A stretch of DNA of 64,000 nucleotides, from assembly GCA_023238725.1 (NCBI GenBank), contig CM041541.1, forward strand, positions 9,510,044 to 9,574,043, in the 5' to 3' direction. Numbering within the stretch: position 1 is the first letter of the stretch; every line of letters begins with the position of its first letter. The translations under genes and the position numbers were made by a program. The notes beneath the pieces are model-generated. The model saw only the letters and a list, made by a program, of their open reading frames with translations, was not told the DNA's origin and made no database searches. Source of the stretch: Scortum barcoo. Taxonomy: Eukaryota > Chordata > Actinopteri > Centrarchiformes > Terapontidae. Of the stretch, positions 33,311 to 56,970 are shown in pieces.

Positions 33311-35990
33311 CTTTCCCTTTCTTTCCCCTGCTCCTCTGAGACTTCATTCCTGTTGCTTTCGCTGTCACAAACTTTGTCTCGGAGCATTTTTTTTTTTTAA
33401 CTCTTAAAACGTGAAAGTGGGAGGTTCCTCCACGTGGAACTAAAATTCTTTAAACAGATCTCGTGGAAACATACGGATCAACGAGGTCACCCTCTGTGCT
33501 CCCCTTCTGCTGCCCTATATGCACGCTAATTTTCCTTTTGTTCGCCCCTAATTGGCGCACAAACGTGTACGTCGCCTCTATTATGGGTCTAACATATTAG
33601 CCACATTACAAGTAAACCTTTTCTTTTGGGGGAGTTGGACTAACTACCTCACTTGCAGCTGCATGAGTCTCTTACTCTTTTATGATTAAACACTAAAATT
33701 TAAAGGGTAACAAATCATTCTCCAATACTACCATGAGGATTGACAGGAAGTAATATGTATTTTTTATCTGTCAGAAAAACAGAATTAAGATTAATAAAAG
33801 CTCTCTAACAACATTTGGACTGGCAGATATAAAGAAAATATTCAGAAATGCAGAACCGTAGACGTATCTGTGGATTCTTCACTATCTTTACCTTCTTTGA
33901 AAGTATTTATTTGATAGCTCCTTGAGAGTGACCTTGCTTCGCTCTGCCTTTACAAAACGCGTCCCCTTAAACTTTCCGTGTCACAGTCCTTCACTGCAAA
34001 ACCAGACGTTCGCCAAACTGGACGCTAGCTCTGACAGAAAATGCCCAAATTTACAGCACAACGTCACTTTAGGATATTTGAGGAGCTTAACGTTCAGCAT
34101 GCGGCTGTTTAAAGTTGGCTGTAAAAGGTCAAAGAGCTCACAGTTGGGCGGCTCCCTTAATAGCATGTGAATGGCGCAGATAAACTTTGGGATTCATTAA
34201 GACTATTTCTTAAGGAGCAGTAGGGCAGACTAACTCTCTGCACTGGCATTCATCCAAACCATAAAGTACCAAAAAAAAAAGCTAATTCTTTCAATTAAAA
34301 ATACTGACTTTGCCTTCGTGTATTTAAGAGTTTTCACAGAAATGTCACATATTCAAACTGAAGAGACAAAGAGGTACATTTTCCCTTTGCCGTTACACAA
34401 CTCTGTGTTCTTACAGGAGTTGATCCATTTTTCAAAAAACAGAGAAAACTTTCACTTGAAATGTATTTGAAGCGCTTCACTTGGTGAAACTTCTGCCCTG
34501 CAACTTCGGCTCGGGCTCTGGTGTGCAGTCATGGAGGGTTTTATATCAAAACGTCATAATGACATATCTGTAGATATGTGGATTAGGATGGAACAGATGA
34601 CAGGAGCTTTGGCCTAGATTACACTGCCGGCCGTCCATTTAATGATTTCCTTTACAGAATTTCAGATGATGTGTCTCTCTCCCTCTCTCTCTGTCTGTCT
34701 GTCTGTCTGTTCTGTTGACTCTAACTGTGCAACTCTGTGCAACTCTGTGCTGATTGTATGGCAATAAAATGAAATGAAAACTTGATTTGATCTGATATCG
34801 GCCAGTTAGTGCAACACTCTTCTCATACGACCACATAAAAACTGTTTAAAACATGAAAATGGAAATTCATTAATATCTTTTTTTTTCTATATCTTATTTT
34901 TTCCATTTCTCTTGTTGTTTTGGGGGGTTTCAGAGGTTTTTGTGTCATATAATTATTAAAACTTACCCTAATGTGAATCTGACTGACACACTGAATCAAA
35001 AAATGCTCAGATTTTAAAAGAAGAAAGCATGACATTTCTCTATTGGCAGTTTTAGTGCAAAATACCAAAACTTTATGACTAGTTTAAACGGGAAATTAAT
35101 TTAAAATATCCTTCAATGTGAATTTAAAAATTAAATACAAAGTTTGGACACACGGTGGAGTGTTGGATTTCAGAAAACTGAATTGCTCATAAACAAAATC
35201 ACTTACTTCATCCATCATTTACCTCTTGAAATACAAAAAGCAAAAGCTTTTAAATGCATTAACCTATACTTTGTACCTATATGTGAGGGGCTAATTTTGT
35301 TTCCTGTCCACAAAAGGTTAAAAATGACTGAGTTTGTTTAACATAAATGACATTCTCATCTTTCAGAATGGCAACGAATAACTAAAGAAGTGTGTCTCAG
35401 AGCTATGAGAGATATAAATCTTGATCTTTTCTTCTTGATATTTAGTCACATTTTGAAACACTGTCCAACACTAAACTGTGTCATGGATGGTTTCAAAGGG
35501 GCCAAAGCAAGTTAATGATGGTCACAGCGTGCAGGGCAGCGTAAGAGGAGCTTCCACTTTTATGAGATGCCTCCATATCTGCGGCAATCACTTCCTTCTT
35601 ACTGTCAAAGTCATGAGAACAGAAGTGCAAATAGAACATGCATATTTTGACTAAAAACACCTTTAAACATCAGTATGCTCAGGTAACATGAGTGTTCATT
35701 AAGGATCAATAAAATCAGCCCCTTCCAACTTTCATCTTCACCAACGCATCTTAAAAAAAAAGCACTTTCTCACGCCAAATATCTCCCCTTAACTTTGCTT
35801 TTACATCCATTTGCGCGTGTTTTTGCATCATTTACACCCCAGCGGCTCTGCATAAAAGCAGCATCTCCTCATTGTCCGGAGCACATAAAGAGATAAAAAA
35901 AAAAAAGAAGATGAAGAGAGGATACCCTTAGATTCAAGTTCTTCAAGAGCAATGCACAAGTCTTTTCTGTGGCGAGCGCTGAGCAGACAC
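33311..35990. other. Non-coding stretch with a CTGT microsatellite
   Basis: No exon is recognised. A (CTGT)n run lies at about 34690-34709. The sequence at 34725-34790 (gattgtatggcaataaaatg) resembles a retroelement 3' tail. An E-box (CACGTG) lies at 33431-33436. Confidence 0.4.
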
Positions 35991-36960
35991 AGGGAGAGAT
36001 GGGAGGCGAGGAGGGAGGAGGGAGGGGGGGGGAGCCATTTTGTGCATTGCGTTGTCCAGCCGAGCGTAAAGCGTGATTAATTCAATAGCCGCCATAGAGG
36101 AGGAGGCTAGCAGCACTGCAACACCGAGCATGACCCACTTTCCCCATCAGATGTCATGAAAAATTCCCTGCCATCCCTCTCTGTGCTCCTCACCCCCCAC
36201 TCCAACTTCCTGCCTGATTAACAAACACACAGGGGAGGAAAATTACTAAATCGATGCACGCGCAAAATGTATGAAATGATCAGCAGGAGCAGCCGCAGAG
36301 CAGAGATTTCAATCATGAAATGTAGTAAAAATACAAGCTTTTGCATGGATGTTTGGTAGCATTTAAATGCAGTCAGACCTTAGAATAAAAAAAAAAAAAA
36401 AAAAGGCTATTTGCTGGGAGGTTTTAAGCCATTGGGGCAAATGATTCACGAGGCCTTGACCTAATTCTATTATGCTACAGGACGTATGAGCAAAATACAG
36501 TCTGGGAGGACGACTATTCAAACGCAGCTCTTAACGCTGACCTCGTTCATCTCGGAGGTCCAACAGGCTCGTTTTGTTTTTTTTGTTTTTTGCTGACCCA
36601 AATCTGCAGTTTCTGCATCTTATTCGCAGGGAAGGGAGGCCATTCATTACTGTGCAAGAGTGGAGGAAGGAAGTGATACAACGGATATGAGCGAGAGAAG
36701 CGTGCACGAATAGATCTTATCCAGTCAAGGACGTCAACTTTGCGAGCGAAAGTCCTTTTTAAGCGCTTCTCCGCACCCCCAAAAACCTCAATCTGCAGTC
36801 TTGAAAGTGGACGAATCCCTCCACCATCTATAATCAACGTTAGCTTGAATCCCGTCGTCAATCTTAGAGGGCTTTTTTTCCCCCCCACCTCCCCCTCCTG
36901 CCTCTGGAGAGGACCTGCACCGCTGGCTTGGGTCTTAAACCCGGATTAAGGCTTTTTATG
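35990..36960. promoter_or_regulatory. GC-richer region, candidate regulatory or 5' exon region
   Basis: G-rich run at about 36000-36035, then complex sequence to 36960 with several CpGs. It lies 3.5 kb upstream of the first pcbp3 coding exon, so it could hold a 5' non-coding exon or promoter. No boundary can be fixed. Confidence 0.22.
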
Positions 36961-39900
36961 TAATCTGGTCTCCTCTGGGAGATTGGAGAGACAGCTGGCA
37001 ACAGAATCCCTGTCCTTAACTCTCGAACCTCCCCTGGCCTCCAACCAATACATCCCTCAGCTCTCTGCTCTGCAGGCAGCGTAGATTAGAGGAGGAACGA
37101 TTTCTGGAGCCAGCGGTTGATGGTGCGATGTTATTTTTAACAAATGTCTGAGTTTAGGTTGAAACTATAAATACCTGAACATCTCCCGACATGTGACGTT
37201 AACGAGAGCTGAAGCTCTTCGTCAATTAAGAGATTGGCAGGAAGTGAATCTGGAATTATTTTGATATATTGGATTCATTTAACTGACTTACATGTGCACT
37301 TAATTTTGTCTTTAAACTGTCAGATTAGTTTTAATTAAAGAAATGAATAAAAAAGCCAGGAAAGATGCAAGCATCTCTAAAAATATGTCAATTAGTGAAA
37401 AACTCAAATAATGCTCTCATCAAACAGGTCAAGGTTGTAAAAAAAAATTAACTTTCACTATTTCTACACACAAATACAGCAGAGAAATGTAAGACGAAAG
37501 ATATAATTATAGAAATGTAAGAAGTAAGAAAGATATAATGCAACTTGTTTACAGGTAAAGTGATTATTCCAATGTTTTATGTATGCACTGCTGAAAATAT
37601 TAATTCAAAGTTTGTGTGTGTACATGGTAAAGATATAAAGCTATGTTACTGTAGATATTACAGAAAATACTCAATGTACAATATACAAAGTATGACATTT
37701 TTAAGCATTTTATTGTAGCCTTACAGAATTAATATCTTTTTATGAATCTCTTTTGGTGTTGGACTGTTGGTCAGGGAAAAAGACATTTGAAGACGTCATC
37801 TTGGATTTTAGAAAATGCGAAAAATAAAATTAATAAATCTTTGACATTTTATATATGAAACAGTTGATTACTCAAAATAATCTGTAGTAGCATCTTTAAA
37901 ACCCTTAAAACTGCTGTGCAGTGTCGATAATAAGTTTTGAATCTTTGTGGACTAAAGGGACTTCTTTAAATTGAATCTTTGATGGTATTATTATTACCTT
38001 GCTTTCATTGTGTACTTCTATACAGTCATCAATACACATGCTTCTTTCCAAAACTTTGTACTTCATTGTTGACTTTACTTACTAATTAAATGATGATTAA
38101 CTCTTGGACAGAAAAAATGATGTCATTTATGAAACAAAACCACAAATCCTTTTCTGGTTGCAGCTTCTTCAGTTTGCTGCTTTTCTCGGTCTCATATTAT
38201 AATATTAGATATCTAAAATATACACTATGTTAAAAATATATTGAAGGTTAACAGTAAAAGACTTTTGTTGAAATAATGCAAGAAAAAAGGGGATATTTTC
38301 AATTGTGTGTTATATTATGTCCTTTAGCTTAATGTAGTGAATGAACTTTAGTGGATTAACATGTTATGCATGTTATTTTAAACATTATAAACGCATTTAA
38401 AGACTCACAAGTGTTTTTTTGCAAAATAATGTGACAACTCTCATCAGCTGTCTCATAACCCGACATATCCAAAGCTTGTGTTGTGACACCAAGGTCAACC
38501 CGATGACTGAAGCGTCGGTAGTTTTCTAATCATTTGAGCAATTTTGTTTGCTTTATTGCAAATTTTCTTATTTCTCTCTACTATTGGTGTCATAACTGTA
38601 AATTGCATCAGATAATTAGCGAACACACGAGGGAGGGAGGAAGAGAGAGAAAAAAAAAGTCCAAATTTCCACATAGCAACAATGCCTGTGATTGGCAGAC
38701 GGTGACTTTATCTGTCTCTCCAGTCAAGGTCAGCTGCTTCAGGAGCTTTTCTCTCCACATATCATCCTTTAGACGGCTGCAATGTCGATCAGGAAAAGGA
38801 AAAAAAAAATTTTTTTAACTCATATTTGCTGCTTTTTACATCCGTATATTTTATAATTCTGCCAAACTCAAAACGGAGCAAACTGTGCTGAAGATCAGTG
38901 TTGAATATGAATGTTTGTGGTGATGTTTGTGGGAAATATCAAGTAAAATCATAAATATGTTCGACTATTCTCTGTTTCTATGCGACTACCTACATCTCTA
39001 TCTTCTTGCTACAGAAGAAAAATAGGAAAAAATCTAATATCACTTCCTTTTAATTCTCATTTTCAGGGCCAATTTCTAACCTCCCACCAGTTAATTTAAT
39101 CTCGCTGTTGCCTCTCTGTGCCTCGCTGGTGTAATTGATCATATCCCATTCATTTATTTTTCATCTAGATCCATTTCTCATAATTTGACACATTAAATTC
39201 ATCATCTACAGTCATTATTTCAACTTAAAGAACTGAGCGTCTGCTGTCTCACAATCTAAATGAGCTTTTCTGTCTGATCTTTTCAAATTTTGACACAATC
39301 ATTAAGATTTTGTTTTTTTTTTTGTCATGTTTTATTGACATTAATTAAACCTGGGTAAACTGCAACTCTCACAGTATAAACTCGTGGTCAGTCAAGATGT
39401 TTCTGATTCATTTACTGACAAAAAAAAGTTTCAAATGTGCTGTCTGTGTCTGTGAACTGTACCACATTAAAAGACTGCAGTGCATGAAGTCTTCAGTCAG
39501 ATCCACCGTCAGGACTGCGTCGCCCTCTTGTGGTCTCTCTCGCCACTGAGGCCTTGAGTCATTACATCACTTGTCAGCCAGAGTTAGACGGGGTCCAGCT
39601 GAAATGGGCTCGATAAAAATAAATATGGCGCTCAGCGTTCGATGGCTCATCTCGTGGCCGAGGAGACATATGCTGACCTACATTTCGACGGCTTTTATAG
39701 TTACAGAATCAGGAGACCACGGCTCATTGTTTCAGGACGTATGTGAAGACATTACCAAAGACTGCTGGAGTATTTTTGCATCTTAATTAACCCCTTTCTT
39801 ATCCCCCTTTCTGTAAATGTATTCAACTAAAACACCACCAGAGGCCAGGTTTGCTGTGTGGAAAACGGATGAACAATACCGGCTGAGGAATTTGCAATGT

Positions 39901-40455
39901 AAAAATATAAAACTGAAATAATTAAGTCCCTAAAATGAGATTTTGGGACACTCTTAAAGACTAAAGGTCACCAAAACAAGATTCACATGGAAAGAAAATG
40001 TATTTTTTTTATATTTCTGAAGACAAAAACAAAACCAACGATGAATTCATCAACTAACGAGTATTGTTATCTTGTTCTTCAGAGTCATGGGGCTCCATTG
40101 TCGTTTAAAAACTAATAAAAAAATACAGAAATAAACCACACTGCTGAGCATATACTGTCCTGTCAAATGTGTATTAATCCACACCTGAAAATAGTCCCAA
40201 CAAATTGCCTTGTTGTTGTTGTTTTTGCTTTTTCTAAATAGGATTTCATGGCAAAAAATAAAGAATATAACCAGCCTGATCACTTTTATGTATGTTTATA
40301 TTAGTTTAGTGGTGAAAATTTATTATTTTAGGTTATTTTAGTTATTTTATCACAAGCTACACTAACACATGAATATCAGCATTAAAGTATCAGAATAAAG
40401 TACGAAAGCACAAACTAGTCTCAGCAGGTGTGTATTTATCTCTTTTGTCCGGCAG
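36961..40455. other. AT-rich intergenic or 5' intronic stretch
   Basis: No recognisable exon or named repeat. If pcbp3 has its promoter further upstream, this is its last 5' intron, ending at the acceptor at 40455. Confidence 0.5.
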
Positions 40456-40549
40456 GTGACCGGTTGGCTGACTCCACCATCACACTCGCGTTGGCCCTTG
40501 AACTCCTCTCTCACGCGACCACGCCCCTTCCTTCACATCCAATCCCGAC

Positions 40550-50557
<10,008 letters not shown>

Positions 50558-51329
50558 AGATCCCTGACTGGCTCCTCCGTTTGGCCCTTTCCAATGACTG
50601 ACTACCGCAGACAACCCTGATGAAGCCCTTCGGACTCTGGCTCTGGCTCTCCGAAAAAAAAAAAAAGAAAGGAAGAAAACCCTGACCACCTTCCCGCCCT
50701 GGTTCAAAGTTGTTTATACATCAGGGAGGGTTGGGCGCTCATTTTGATTTCAGAGAGCCAAATTAAATAATATTAATTAAGAAAAAAAAGAATTACAAAA
50801 AAGAAAAATTCTCTGTTGATTAGGTTTTTTTAGAGAACTGTTGAAGCATGTTGAATGTTTATTAGGAACAACTTGTGTTAATCTTTCTTCTTCTTTTTCT
50901 CTCTATCTATTGCTTTCTCTCTCTCTCTCTTTCTCTGTCAGTGCTGCGTCATAGAACATCATTTAAAAGTATAAAAAAGTGCTAGTAAAAGATCGAAAAC
51001 TTTTGTAGAACGTAGTTATTTGCATATTACAGCTGCTCAGTGATGCTATCGGCAGAGTGTGTGGTGGGATGTAGCCAAATTATCAAAATTTTGATAATAT
51101 ATTTTGAAAAGAAAAAAAAAAAAATTGGACTGTTCTGCTTTTGTCCTAATTTGCATCTTTGTCTACTTACAAATCCAATCTCTACCCATGACTCTTTGCT
51201 GCATCACATGACCCTTTTAAGCCAATGGTATCACTCCTAGAGCCTCCCTTCTCACGTTAATTTCCTATATTTACATTTATTGCTTATATTGCATGTGTTC
51301 AGTGTCGTATCGTTGTGTATTTGAGTAAG

Positions 51330-51715
51330 CCTGTTCAGTGTACGTGTTCCTTCAAATGTTATTATTATATCTTTGCGCTCCCGTTCTTTTTCCGCAAACT
51401 TTTTCAGCATTTTTGGCCATTCACGTCTAGTCCTACTCCCTGCCCAATTGAAAAACTTTCCGATATAGCCTCCTTCTATCAACACCGATTATTAGTATAT
51501 AGATGCATGAATGGGAATTAGTGAAAAAATCAGTGGCTAAAACACTAACTGAAAATTTAAATGATTGTTTACTAACTTATTATTATACTGTATTTGTTTT
51601 ATACAAGGACTATTGTGACTAAGCACATTAGTCAACTACGCGGCGCTCATGCAATAGACTATTCAACACTTTACTCTGGACTGCCTCTGACGTGGGAGGA
51701 ATTAGTTGGACTTAA
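51330..51715 (+). mobile_element. Decayed LINE 3' coding end inside the pcbp3 3' UTR
   Basis: Plus-strand reading gives a segment F-R-K-L-F-Q-H-F-W ... L-S-D-I-A-S-F-Y-Q-H-R-L-L-V-Y-R-C-M-N-G. After about 50 codons with stops it gives Y-S-T-L-Y-S-G-L-P-L-T-W-E-E-L. Order and spacing match the C-terminal region of non-LTR reverse-transcriptase proteins (L-Q-K-K-x-x-R ... D-I/L-Y-x-x-x-x-x-x-Y-K ... W-N-S-L-P-x-x-L). It is interrupted and non-functional. The match is by pattern, not alignment. Confidence 0.5.
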
Positions 51716-51730
51716 AAGCCAAAAGTGTTG

Positions 51731-51892
51731 CGTCCAAACCTTTCGGCTTCCTTCCCTTGTCTTGGGAGTATTCACTATTAGCTAAATTGGGTTTTTTTTT
51801 TGTTTTGGGGCGGGGGGCGGGGCTTCTGAGAGAGCGAGAAACAAGGGGAGGAAGCCGACTCTTCGCGGCAAAGAGGCCCAAACGTTTGGACG
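51731..51892. repeat. Foldback with two nested inverted arms in the pcbp3 3' UTR
   Basis: Inner arms 51743-51760 and 51841-51858 are complementary over 18 bp, with one position that is a G-U pair in RNA. Outer arms 51731-51739 and 51884-51892 are perfectly complementary over 9 bp. The loop contains a T run and a G-rich block (gggcggggggcgggg). It may be a small palindromic transposon remnant or a structured RNA element. Confidence 0.75.
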
Positions 51893-52545
51893 AAGCCGAA
51901 TGGTATTTTTTGGGCCAAGGAATGTTCAGGGGTTCATTGGGGGGAACCCACGGGGTCTGGGCGGACGTGACCACTCAGTCTCTTTTTCAAGATTGTTCAT
52001 CTTGTCATGTTCTTTTTGTTGTCATACAGTTGATTTGACGCATTAGGTTTGAATGTCTTATTATTGTTATGACTATGTCAGCTACTTAATTGTTCTTATT
52101 TAAAAGAGGAAAAAAAAAGGACAGGTTGGATGACAGTTCCTGCTTCTCTGGTTTTTCAGCAAAACCAGCATGTATTTATTTATGGTGTGGTGATGCACAT
52201 ATGACTTTTTGTTCGTCGATCATGACACTTAAGCTAAGTTAGTTTTGTTTTATTGTATTTAATTTGAGAGGGAGGTGTGGATGATATTTTGGATCGTTTC
52301 AGTATTTCAACCATCCGTCACGTATTCTACTCACGAGGATACTCTAAATATTATTGGACAGCTTGAGTCATCTCATTTACGAGCTTCAGCTGAGCTCAAT
52401 TAAGTTTTTAAGACACATACAAACAGCTGTTGAATGTTATTGTCGAATCACATTATCTACTGTCCAACACAGCAACATTCTGCATTTTAAGTGTCTCAAT
52501 TTCTTCATACATACCACTACTTTTATTTCCAATAGCCTATGCTGA

Positions 52546-52850
52546 GCTAAAAGGAAAGGTTTGATATTTTGGAAAATTTACTTGTTTGCTTTCTTGCCAA
52601 AATTTGGTGAGAAGATACCATTCGAGCTACGTGATTAGCTTAGCTTAGCATAAAGACTTGAAACAAGAGCTCAATATATCAGCTGATTACCACCTAAAGC
52701 TTATAAAATCACATTTTAAATATAGTTTGCTTAAAAGAAATGAGTCTAGCAGTTCTTTATGCTAAGATAAGTTAGCTGGTTTCTGGTGGCAGCTTCATCA
52801 TTGGACATGAGATCTCATCTAACTCTTGGCAAGGCAGTGAACAAGCGCAT
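52546..52850 (+). repeat. Teleost gcttagcttagcata repeat, copy 2 (pcbp3 3' UTR)
   Basis: It contains tgtttgctttcttgccaaaa, attagcttagcttagcataa and agacttgaaacaag, and on the far side the reverse-complement end tctttatgctaagataagtt. It therefore has inverted termini, like copy 3. Confidence 0.7.
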
Positions 52851-53844
52851 TTCCCAAAATGTTAAGCTTTTCCTTGAACTTTAAGCGCTTTGATGACATA
52901 AATGTGATTATGTAAATGGACCAAATGCTGTATCACTATACTGAACCATGCATAGTCAATGATTATTCTGCAATAATTCTTACATTTTGATGTGAACTCG
53001 AGTAGTAGTGCTAGCATTGAAATTACGAATTTGTGTTTCTTTTTATTTTGAGTTGTCATAGCTTGTATTTCAATGGGAACGTTTGTCAAATGAACAAACT
53101 GAAATAATGTTTTTTTGTTTTTTGGGGGGTTTTTTTTGGCAAATTTGCTTTTTAGAACAGTTAGCTAATACCTAAGAGGCCATTCTTTCCAAACAGTACT
53201 GCACCAGTAAAGAACATCCTCAAGGGTATTATGGCTTTTATACAACTGTTAGCAGTGCATGTGTACCATTGAAATGTCTGCTTCAAATTAGTACACATAT
53301 GTAAGAATTAAAAGCGTAGAAAACTCGGATTGCTGATGCTTATTAGCACGGTTGACGCGTGCATTTGACAAAGATCTCGTTGTGTTACATGAATCCGATC
53401 GCTAAGCAGGAATATTTGAGTTGTAAGTGATGGCAGTGTGATTTTAATAACATCAATATTCATGTGTTACTCAGTGTTTGAAAACTGTATTTACATTTTG
53501 TGTATATGGCTGAGTATACTATGACTCTGAAACAAACTGCAACTAATGCAATAATAGGGTGCAATGTGCAATTATTTATTCAGTTATTTCCTTATTAGCA
53601 TAGATACAGGAGAGCTGTGTAGCTTGTTGAAAAAGGCTTTTTTTCATTTAGCAGCAGCAGCAGGAAAAAAGAATGACTAGACATGTTTTTTTTTGTTTTT
53701 CAGCTTTTGTTTGTGTGTATTGCAGTTTGGGAAAAAAAGTGATAGTAACTATTTTCGATTGATTTATTTGCTATGTGCAGATCTATATTAGTTGTGAGTA
53801 ATTACATAGGTTTTAATTTCAAAGTGTTGGTAAGTATAAAAACA

Positions 53845-53850
53845 AATAAA
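53845..53850 (+). terminator. pcbp3: Polyadenylation signal of pcbp3
   Basis: A canonical AATAAA followed within about 10-60 nt by T-rich and GT-rich sequence (tttcattttttctttctgtg), the expected downstream element. Confidence 0.6.
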
Positions 53851-53870
53851 GTTTCATTTTTTCTTTCTGT

Positions 53871-56779
53871 GACTTGTCTTTCTCTGGTTTCTCTTTGTTG
53901 AAGAAAATTAATGAGTTCAGATGGTTTCGACCCTCTCCCCGCACACACATTAAGGCCGATAAACCGTGAGCTGACAAGGGTGTTCGTAGAGACAAAATCC
54001 CCCTGGAGAGATCTTGATAGTTATTGAATACAGCTAATTATTGTCAAATAATTATTGGCAAAGCGATTATGGTAATTAGATGAGGATTAAATGGGAATCT
54101 CATTTATCCTTTTTTTTAAAGATAGCTGTGTGATTTCACTGGAACAAACATTAAAATCAGATAAAAAGGCAATTAGCTGTTAGCAGTGATATAATAAAGT
54201 GCTCATTGTTTAGAGAAGTGATGGTCAAAGACGGGTTTGGGGACCTTTTGAGGTCTTGCAGGAGTTACATGGAGGTCTGCAGCACAATTAGAAATGACCA
54301 TTTCTTCTAATTATAACCACTGACTCCAATTTAGTTTAATTTTTCCTAATTAAAAATGGCTATGGATGATTATTCTACTCAAATGATGCTCTCTCACCAC
54401 TTGTCTTTCTTGCCTTGGTGCAGTACAGACAGTCTGATAATTTAATATTAAATCAGTGACAAAAGAAATATTCTCAAATGAGGGTCCCCGGGGATAAAAT
54501 CTTTAAAAAATTGTAATCATTAAAATGTTCCTGAATAAAGGTTTTGATAATAAATTCACAGAAAGGTGTGTTAAACCTGATTTATGCTAAACTCTGAACT
54601 CGGACTCTACATTTAATACCATGAAAAATCATCCTGAATGTATAGTTTTGTGTCAGTAAATCATACTTTCACCTCATGGGCATGAACAAAAATAAAATGT
54701 ACAACCTGTGTGGATGAGTTATGTAAGTGATGGTTGTCTGATTGTGGTGTATTAAAAGTACAGAACAAAATTTTCCATCTGTGCTGAAATATTGAGCTGG
54801 AACCACAGCAATTTTTACTGTCAAATCACACTGCGGGACAGTCGTGATGAGGCCAATGAATTAGGCAGTGTCCATTAAGAGATTACGCCATCGATTTAGT
54901 ACTACTCGTTTATAACATTTCCAAGGTTTTCCATCTAAATGCAATACAAATTCTAACCGAATTCTTTTTAAAATCTGCAAAAAATGCGAATTAATGTGCC
55001 ACATAGGAAAAAAATCGAAGGGCATTTGTCACTCTGAGATTAGACAGCAACAGACAGATGGAAAGCAAAATCCAAAGGTTTCTTCCATCTGCAATGAAAT
55101 TCTCATTTCAGCATCTTGATACGAGCTGTCGCTGCCTTTGAGCCTCCAAATTGCTTTGCCAGAGTGGATGTTGAACATCCTGACCAGAGACAGAGATTCA
55201 GGGCTTTTTTCCTCCTCCTCAGCATGTCATACATCATCTTTTGCACTATTAAATTATGCACCACTGTCAGATTTTTGCTTGGGTTTGGCTGTAGAACAAT
55301 AGATAAATCCAAGAGGTGACATTCAGTTTCTTTTACTCTGCTTATACAACTTGAACGTGGCAGATGTGAGCACCGAACAGGTGAAAAGTTCACCTTAAAA
55401 CTCGAGATATTCGAGAGGATAAGTTGTATCTGTGTCTGGATTTGTTTTAAGGCTGAGAAGAACCTCAAGGAGAGAGTTGATCTTATTATATGGTGCATGC
55501 AAGAGCAGTGAAACCATGTGTAAAGGCTGTAAAGGCCAGAACACCACTGAGGTTATCTGAAGAGATCACCGGCAGCTTAAAACTGAGCAGGTGAGCTGGG
55601 GATACCCGCAGTTTAAGCAAAATGAATAACGCCTCCTGTGTTGAGGGCTGGATTCAAGAGCAGACGAAGAGTTTACCAGTGAGAACGAAGAAGCTGTCTG
55701 AGATGTTGATGTGTGGGCAGGCCATAATCGTTGGCAGACCTCCATCGGCTCCTGCCAGCAACAGTCATCATAAATTTAATCTGATTTGCAAAGAAATAAT
55801 ATTAAAAACAGAGGATTTTCCATCAGTTTGGCATGGTATATGGACTCTAATACTACAATACCCATAAGACTCAGCTGCTGTTTATATATAGAAGAAGAGG
55901 AGTATCATATTTATAATGCTTTACTGTTGCAACTGGGAACAAATCACCACAATTCGGTTTGTAAATGTATCAAGAGAGATGCATGAGGCGCAACCAACCA
56001 AAACTTGTTAACTAACTGTGCGTTTATTTGATTTTTGTTGCCACAGAAACACGGTTTTGTAATACTGCAAATGCCACGGTCAGTTATCAGTGGGCCAATG
56101 GTTAAATCATCATTGCATTGCATCATTTGGCAATAGATAGTGACTTAATTGACATTTATTTAAATCAAATTCTTCTAGATTATTATTTTATAATAATGTT
56201 TCATATACATACACAGTCTTGTACTTTTATTTTTAAACAGAGTCGCTCATCTTTTGTCCTGATGATTCAAACAGGAGGGTTTCATGTCCATTCAGGTCTT
56301 GGAAGTGCTTCAGCTGCTGGCCACCAAATATTCCTCATGCAGAAAATGAACTGGACTGCCCAAAATAACTCCCCCTCTACCAAGACTCCAATTGAAGCTG
56401 CTGATTCTTATAACAGAATGAGGTGACGTCCAGCTCCTCAATGACCTGGGTGGCTTCCAGTAAATCTGACAAGACATCTGACCCAACACTCCACATTAGC
56501 TAATGATCAGATAATATGCTGCACTTGAGGAAAGACACACTTACTTCCATGTACCTTTGCTGTCCAAACACACACTGGAGCAGGGAAGGGTTTAAATCTT
56601 AGGCATGGCACAATTTGTCACAATGCCAGATGCTCAATTAAAAAATTATGCTTGTTTCTATTCTTCAAAGTAACCCAGAATGCCCTGAAACTATTAAAAG
56701 AGGACATCAGCGAATCAAGTGGCTAAAACACTGTGCACCAGACTGTGCTCCCCTCAGTCAATTTACCTTCAATAACAGT
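53871..56779. other. Intergenic stretch between pcbp3 and lrrc3
   Basis: AT-rich sequence with no recognisable exon. Frames at 55103-55498 (minus) and 55622-55867 (plus) show no domain. Confidence 0.5.
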
Positions 56780-56970
56780 TCAATAAGGGTTTGTCTGACT
56801 GGGCTCATCCAAAATGTAAAGGCATCCTTGGCATAGGAGTTGGAGTGAGTCCACGCTATCACTCAGCATTGCTGTAAGCTGCTTACAGACAACCTTCTCT
56901 ATAATGCAAAGGACTGATGTCGAGGCAATGAGGGGAAGACATGCAAATATAAAATTTGCTGCAATTGTCC
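56780..56970 (-). mobile_element. Possible LINE reverse-transcriptase fragment
   Basis: A minus-strand frame contains I-I-E-K-V-V-C-K-Q-L-T-A-M-L, similar to the I-x-E-K-V-V-x-x-Q-L block of non-LTR reverse transcriptases. No catalytic motif is found nearby, so the call is weak. Confidence 0.3.

Larger units (their letters stand above)
50558..53870 (+). other. pcbp3: pcbp3 3' untranslated region
   Basis: From the stop codon to just past the poly(A) signal at 53845, about 3.3 kb without a further exon. It includes a decayed LINE 3' end, a foldback and one interspersed repeat copy. Earlier poly(A) sites may exist, so the full length is an inference. Confidence 0.6.
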
